Source: Symbiodinium natans
Lineage: Eukaryota; Sar; Dinophyceae; Suessiales; Symbiodiniaceae
Length of the DNA: 64,000 bases
Reading direction: 5' to 3'
NCBI GenBank assembly: GCA_905221605.1
Contig: CAJNDS010002090.1
Coordinates: forward strand, 280,545-344,544
Position numbers and translations under genes: made by a program. Below the pieces are notes generated by a model. It was not told the origin of the DNA and searched no databases. It saw only the letters and a list, made by a program, of their open reading frames with translations. Each line of letters opens with the position of its first letter. Position 1 is the first letter of the stretch. Positions 11,801 through 19,602 of the stretch are shown here, piece after piece.

Positions 11801-14800
11801 GTTTTTTAATCAGTTGAAAGGTAATAGGTGGAGAGAAGGGAAAGGGAAATGAGAGAGGAGAGATCACAAGGATGCCTTTTTTCTGGAAGCGTACTGAAAG
11901 GAATAGAAGAGACAGGAAGCAATGAGAGGGACGGACAAAACAAGGCGCAAAGAAGATGACTTTCCTCTACATCTATCTTCTCTCCTTTGTCCCTTTTGAA
12001 TGAGAAAACAACCCTTCTTGCTCTTCACATATAGGTGTCCTCCCTCCTCTCCAGGAAAGCTCCTTTCCCTTATTTTGCTTTTTGAAGCGAATAAGAACAA
12101 GAACAGGTAGGAAGAGAGGAAAGGGAAAGAATAAGTAAAGAGAGGAGCTCTTCAATTCCCCTCCCTGTCTCTTGTGTTCTTTTCCCTCTTGGGGGGTGTC
12201 GTTCTTTCTCCTTTGAAGATGCAGAAGACGATTGAAAAGGAAAAGGACACCCGTTCCATCGCCCCTATATATAGAGAGAGATATCATGAGCATCAGCTGG
12301 GTTTGCTGCCAATCCAAAAAGGTGTCCCTTTGAGCCGCGAATTTCTCATCGCACACGAAGAGCAGCCCGATTTGGCCAAATTTTGCCCGGAGGCTGCCCG
12401 GCAAAATTTGGCCAAACCGAGCCGTGCATTTCTCATCGCACACGAAGAGCAGCCCGATTTGGCCAAATTTTGCCCGGAGGCTGCCCGGCAAAATTTGGCC
12501 AAATCGAGCCGCGCATTTCTCATCGCACACGAAGAGCAGCCCGATTTGGCCAAATTTTGCCCGAAGGCTGCCCGGCAAAATTTGGCCAAATCGAGCCGCG
12601 CATTTCTCATCGCTCACGAAGAGCAGCCCGATTTGGCCAAATTTTGCCCGGAGGCTGCCCGGCAAAATTTGGCCAAATCGAGCCGCGCATTTCTCATCGC
12701 ATACGAAGAGCAGCCCGATTTGGCCAAATTTTGCCCGGAGGCTGCCCGGCAAAATTTGGCCAAATCGAGCCGTGCATTTCTCATCGCATACGAAGAGCAG
12801 CCCGATTTGGCCAAATTTTGCCTGGAGGCTGCCCGGCAAAACTTGGCCAAATCGAGCCGCGCATTTCTCATCGCTCACGAAGAGCAGCCCGATTTGGCCA
12901 AATTTTGCCCGGAGGCTGCCCGGCAAAATTTGGCCAAATCGAGCCGTGCATTTCTCATCGCACGCGAAGAGCAGCCCGATTTGGCCAAATTTTGCCCGGA
13001 GGCTGCCCGGCAAAATTTGGCCAAATCGAGCCGCGCATTTCTCATCTCCGACGAAGAGCAGCCCGATTTGGCCAAATTTTGTCCTTCGTGTTTTTTGAGA
13101 AAACACCATGGACAAAATCTGCCCGGATCTACGCGGCGCTGTTTCTTACAAAAAAAGTGATGCGTAGATCCAGGCAGATTTTGTCCGTTGTGTTTTTAGA
13201 GAAATCACCATGGACAAAATCTGCCTGGATCTACGCGGGGCCCGGCAAAATCTGACCAAAGTGACGCGACCCTAATTTATATAATTTACATAATTCTTAT
13301 AATTTACATAAAATAAAAACAATTTAAATGGAAAAGGAGGGGGGGCTGGCCCGCTTCCGGAAAGGCTCGGACTCGTGATTTAGTATTGGGAGAAGGCCCG
13401 GGCTCGTGATGTAGTATTGGGGGGAGGCCCGGGCTCGTCATTTAGTATTGGGGGGAGGCCCGGGCTCGTGATTTAGTATTGGGAGAAGGCCCGGGCTCGT
13501 GATTTAGTATTGGGAGAAGGCCCGGGCTCGTAATTTAGTATTGGGAGAAGGCCCGAGGCTTTTTTAAGTTTTAAAAGTTTTAAAAGTTTTAATAGTTTTA
13601 ATAGTTTTAAAAGTTTTAAAAGTTTTGAAAGTTCAGGAATCTCATGGCCGGTTAGTATTGGAAGGAGGCCCGGGCTTGTAGTTTAGTATTGGGGGGAGGC
13701 CTGGGCTCGTGATTTAGTATTGGGGGCAGGCCTGGGCTCGTGATTTAGTATTGGGGGGAGGCTCGGGCTCGTAATTTAATATTGGGGGGAGGCCCGGGCT
13801 CGTAATTTAGTATTGGGGGGGAGGCCCGGGCTCGTAATTTAGTATTGGGGAGAAGCCCGGGCTCGTAATTTAGTATTGGGGGGAGGCCCGGGCTCGTGGT
13901 TTTGTATTGGGGAGAGGCCCGGGGCCCTGTCCAGGAAATTCCTGAACTTTTAAATCTTTTTAATGTTTTAATAGTTTGAAAGGATTTTTTGAAGTTGAAA
14001 CTATTAAAACTATCAAAACTATAAAAAAGGCTTCTTTTTAATAGTTTTAATGGTTTGGGAGGCTTTTTAAAAGTTGAAACTATTAAAACTATTAAAGCTT
14101 TAAAAAGGAGAAGGCCTGGCCTGGAGATTCCTGAACTTTTGAAACTTTTAAAACTATTAAAACTAATAAAACTACTAAAAATGCATCTTTTTAATAGTTT
14201 TAATAGTTTGGGCGGCTTTTTAAAAGTTCAAACTATTAAAACTATTGGAACTTTAAAAAGGAGAAGGCCTGGCCTGGAGATTCCTGAACTTTTAAAACTT
14301 TTAAAACTATTAAAACTATTAAAAAGGCTTCTTTGTAATAGTTTTAATAGTTTGGGAGGCTTTTTAGAAGTTGTAACTATTAAAACTATTAAAACTATTA
14401 AAAGGAAGCCTTTTTAAAGGTTTTAAAAGTTTAAATAGTTTTAATAGTTTTGAAAGTTTTAATAGTTTTAAAAGTTCAGGAATCTCCTGGCCAGGCCTTC
14501 TCTTTTTGAAATATTTAATAGTTTGGGAGGCTTTTTAAAAGTTGAAACTATTGAAACTATTAAAACTATTAAAACTATTAAAACTATTAAAACTATTAAA
14601 ACTATTAAAACTATTAAAACTATTAAAACTATTAAAACTATTAAAAAGGCTTCTTTTTAATAGTTTTAATAGTTTGGGAGGCTTTTTAAAAGTTCAAACT
14701 ATTAAAACTTTAAAAAGGCAAAGGCCTGGCCTGGAGATTCCCGAACTTTTAAAACTTTTAAAACTATTAAGACTATTAAACTATTAAAACTATTTAAAAC

Positions 14801-17800
14801 TATTAAAACTATTAAAACTATTAAACTATTAAAAAGGCTTCTTTTAATAGGTTTAATAGTTTGGGAGGCTTTTTAAAAGTTGAAACTATTAAAACTATTA
14901 AAACTTTAAAAAGGAGAAGGCCTGGCCTGGAGATTCCTGAACTTTTGAAACTTTTAAAACTATTAAAACTATTAAAACTATTAAAATTGCTTCTTTTTAA
15001 TAGTTTCAATAGTTTGGGAGGCTTTTTAAAAGTTCAAACTATTAAAACTATTAAAACTTTAAAAAGGAGAAGGCCTGGCCTGGAGATTCCTGAACTTTTA
15101 AAACTTTTAAAACTATTTAAACTTTTAGAACTATTAAAACTATTAAAACTATTAAAACTATTAAAACTATTAAAAAGGCTTCTTTTTAATAGTTTTAATA
15201 GTTTGGGAGGCTTTTTAAAAGTTTAAATTATTAAAACTATTAAAACTATTAAAAGGCAGCCTTTTTAAAAGTTTTAATAGTTTTAATCGTTTTGAAAGTT
15301 TTTAAAGTTTTAATAGTTTTAAAAGTTCAGGAATCTCCTGGCCAGGCCTTCTCTTTTTTAAAGTTTTAATAGTTTGGAAGGCTTTTTAAAAGTTGAAACT
15401 ATTAAAACTATTAAAACTATTAAAAAGGCTTCTTTTTAATAGTTTTAATAGTCCGGGAGGCTTTTTAAAAGTTGAAACTATTAAAACTATTAAAACTTTA
15501 AAATGGAGAAGGCCTGGCCTGGAGATTCCTGAACTTTTAAAACTTTTAAAACTTTTAAAACTATTAAAACTATTAAAACTATTAAAACTATTAAAACTAT
15601 TAAAAATGCTTCTTTTTAATAGTTTTAATAGTTTGGGCGGCTTTTTAAAAGTTCAAACTATTAAAACTATTGAAACTTTAAAAAGGAGAAGGCCTGGCCT
15701 GGAGATTCCTGAACTTTTGAAACTTTTAAAACTATTAAAACTATTAAATCTATTAAAAAGGCTTCTTTTTAATAGTTTTAATAGTTTGGGAGGCTTTTTA
15801 AAAGTTCAAACTATTAAAACTATTAAAACTATTAAAAGGAAGACCTTTTAAAAGTTTTAATAGTTTTAATCGTTTTAATAGTTTTAAAAGTTTTAATAGT
15901 TTTAAAAGTTCAGGAATCTCCTGGCCAGGCCATCTCTTTTTTAGATTTTTAATAGTTTGGGAGGCTTTTTAAAAGTTGAAACTATTAAAACTATTAAAAC
16001 TATTGAAAATGCTTCTTTTTAATAGTTTTAATAGTTCGGGAGGCTTTTTAAAAGTTCAAACTATTAAAACTATTAAAACTTTAAAGAGGAGAAGGCCTGG
16101 CCTGGAGATTCCTGAACTTTTAAAACTTTTAAAACTATTTAAACTTTTAGAACTATTAAAACTATTAAAAAGGCTTCTTTTTAATAGTTTTAATAGTTTG
16201 GGAGGCTTTTTAAAAGTTCAAACTATTAAAACTATTAAAACTATTAAAAGGAAGCCTTAATAAAAGTTTTAATAGTTTTAATAGTTTTAAAAGTTCAGGA
16301 ATCTCCTGGCCAGGCCTTCTCTTTTTAAAGTTTTAATAGTTCGGAAGGCTTTTTAAAAGTTGAAACTATTAAAACTATTAAAACTATTAAAAATGCTTCT
16401 TTTTAATAGTTTTAATAGTTTCGGAGGCTTTTTTAATATTCAATCTATTAAAACTATTAAAACTTTTAATACAGAAAGCAGCCATGTCAAATAGTACATA
16501 GAGGTTCCTCTTACATATATATATATATATGGATGTATATTGGCAACCCTGCAGCCTCAACCCAAAACAAAGGTACTTGGAGCCTTTGAGCCCTAAACCC
16601 TAAACCCTAAAGCTTAAACCCTAAACCCTCAACCCTAAACCCTAAACCCTGAACCCTAAACCCTAAACCCTAAACCCTAAACGGCCTTCACCGCCACCTC
16701 CACACCGGAGTCCTTCAACTTCGCCTGCGTGGGGAGAGGAAGGGGCCGAGGGTGCTCTGGAAGCGGAGAGTTCGGGGATTTAGGGGGTTAAGGGCTTTTA
16801 GGGTCTAGGGTTGAGGGGGTTTAGGGTTTAGGGTTTGGGGATTTTAGGGGTTTTAGGGTTTAGGGTTTGGGGATTTTCGGGGTTTTTGGGGTTTAGGGTT
16901 TGGGGATGTAGTGGTTTTAGGGTGTAGGGTTCGGGTTTTCAGGTTTAGGGTTCGGGGATGTAGTGTTTAGGGTTGTGGGACTGTTTTGGGGGGGATGCTG
17001 CAACAGGGCTCTGGGGAAGCAACCCATGGAAGCTCGAACGCTAAAGGCTAGGGCCCATAGAGGCAGGGGTTTAGGGTTTAGGGTTTAGGGTCTAGGGTTT
17101 AGGGTCTAGGGTTTAGGGTTTAGGGTCTAGGGTCTAGGGTCTAGTGTCTTGGGTTTAAGTTCTAGGGTTCAGGGTTGCAACCACCCCCAGATATCGCTAC
17201 GCAGCGCAGCTTGAACCCCCGACGAATCATGCAGGAACTTCGGGTTCCGGCTACAGGCAGGGGTCCCGCCGATACGAACTTGAACTAAGGGACTTCTAAC
17301 GTGACATTCTGCCACAACTGATGCTGAACCCTCAACCTGCCCTGAACCCCACTTTGGGCTTAGGGTTTACTACTACTTGCTTAAGAACCCAGAAAAATAT
17401 TATGCCTTATTAAGGGTAATACAGGGAGTACTTTAATGTTCTTTTGGGGTCCTTAAGCAAATAGTAGTTTAGGGTTTAGGGTTTACGGTTTCAGCTACTC
17501 CGAGCTCGAGGGAGCACTTTGTCACTTGGGGTGCTGGGACGCACGAAGCCTTGTGAACCAAGCAGCCCTCGGCTCCCTGTTGGGTTTAGGGCTTAGGGTT
17601 TAGGGTTACCCTAAACTCTAAACCCTAAACCCTAAACCCTAAACCCTAAACCGCCCCCTCCCCCTCCCCCGAACCCGAAAAACCCGAGAGCTTCACCTTG
17701 TAGACCTGCGCCAAGCTCGCAGCCGCCACCGGCTCAGCTGAGAAATCGGAAAAGACCTGAAACGAAGTCAGGGTGGTCAGTGTGAGGTCTATGGATGCAT

Positions 17801-19554
17801 GGGCGGCGTTCCTAAACCCTAAGCCCTGAACCCTAAACCCTAAACCCTACACCCTAAACCCAGAACCCCGAACCCCGAACCCTGAACCCTACAGCATCTC
17901 AGGGCCTAAAGGGCTTCCTTCTTGTGGGATCTGAGGTCTATCTTGGGGCTCTCTTACAGAATTTGGGCCTACTTATAGAAAATGAAGAGAAACCCTGCCT
18001 AGTTGGGATCGGGGTTAGGGTTTAGAGTTCAGGGTTTTGGGTCTAGGGGTTTAGGATTTAGTGCTCAGGGCTTAGGGCAACCTTGCACCTCAAAGAGGGG
18101 GCGTGTGCTCCAAGATGAGGCTTAGGGCTTAGGGTTGCTCCCCTAAACCCTAAACCCTAAACCCTAAACCCTAAACCCTAAACCCTAAACCCTAAACCCT
18201 AGACCCTAAACCCTAAACCCTAAACCCTCAATCCCAAACCTTGACATGCCAAAGCTAGGAACCCTTCACTGAAGCGCCTCGTCCACGCTCTTCCCCAACT
18301 CTTTCTCGATGATGGCCCTGGCTTCCTCCGTCGAGAAAGTGGCCTGGGTTGCAGATAAACGGTTTAGGCTGTAGAGTATAACCCCAAGGGTCCATGTACC
18401 TCATTATTATGTACTTGGGTCCTAACGTCCCTAAATAGGAGGTACTTTAAGGCCCAAGTATCCCCGGCCTAACCAGCATAAACGAAACGAGATGACATGA
18501 GCACTCCAGCAATGAAGAGAGCAAAGTGTCTGAGTTTAGGGCGCCCCCCGGCCTGATCATTCATGCTCTGTTGTAGACGATATTCCATTAAAGGACATGT
18601 ATAGGGGACATAAGGTACCTAGTTCACTCGTGCCCTACTAAGAACCTGTACTTGGAGGTTCATGGTACTTATTAACCACCTCACAATCCTTTGGAGAAGG
18701 CAAGGGCTGATATTAAGGGCCCATAAAACTACCCTTACATTTAGGCTTTAGGGCTTAGTGTTAAGTAGGGCTCAGGATTCGGGTAACGCCGCTGCGCCAC
18801 GATGTCGTCCTGCAGCGCGCTCAGCCTCCGCACAAACCCGTAGGCTTGAAAGCGTAGGGTTCAGGGTTAAGGGTTGAACAGCAAAACCTCTGAATCCTAA
18901 ACCCTAAGCCCTAAATCAGACAATTCATCTGAGCTCCCAGATACCCAAAGGCACGGAGACCTCCAAATCCTAGACGAAGCGCCGAATGCCACGGTCTGTA
19001 CAAGCCCGATGAACCCGAAAGCCCTGACACCCTGAACCTCAAAACCCTAAAACCCGAAAACCCAAAGCCTCCCCAAAACCCTACAACCCTCAACCCCAAA
19101 ACCCCAAAAGATCTTACAACCCTACAACCTTAAAGCCCCTAAAACCCTGCAACCCTACAACTCTAAAACCCTTCAACCCCTAAAATCGCTAGAAACCCTA
19201 AAAACCCACTAAAAGCCCCTAAACCCCCTAACAACTTTAGGGCTTAGGGTTTAAGGGCTTCTTGTTTCGGGTTTGGGGTTGCTTGCTAGGGGGAAATGAG
19301 GGATCTAGATACCCTGGAGAATCCCGTGAAGGGTATATATAGGGGTATAGAAGGTGCCCTACAGAGTCCCTTCAAAGCGTATGGATAGAAGGCACCTAAA
19401 TTCCCTCATTGTCTACTGAGAAACGCTAGGTTTTTTCGGGCAAATTGAGTCCGAAGGTTGCATGCTCTCCCTCTCTCTCTCTCTCTCTCTCTGTCTGTCT
19501 CTGTGTTCACAAATAATACAGAAGAACATCTACATACACCTATGTATATATGTT

Positions 19555-19602
<48 letters not shown>

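Larger units (their letters stand above)
3392..16685 (-). other. 13.3-kb ABC1 intron 8 containing satellite island 1
   Basis: Bounded by GC donor of exon 8 and AG|G acceptor of exon 9. Between about 3.8 and 16.5 kb it has essentially no CCCTAAA arrays and consists of satellites and duplicated modules listed separately. Its first and last few hundred bases return to the telomere-like pattern. Confidence 0.85.

Noticed and set aside
11973-13255. Several 200-380-codon frames with 29-residue repeats on both strands, also at 39,959-40,905
   Set aside because: They are read-through of the 87-bp satellite in many frames at once.
14055-16260. Leu-Lys-rich 80-150-codon frames
   Set aside because: Translations of the ACTATTAAA 9-mer array.
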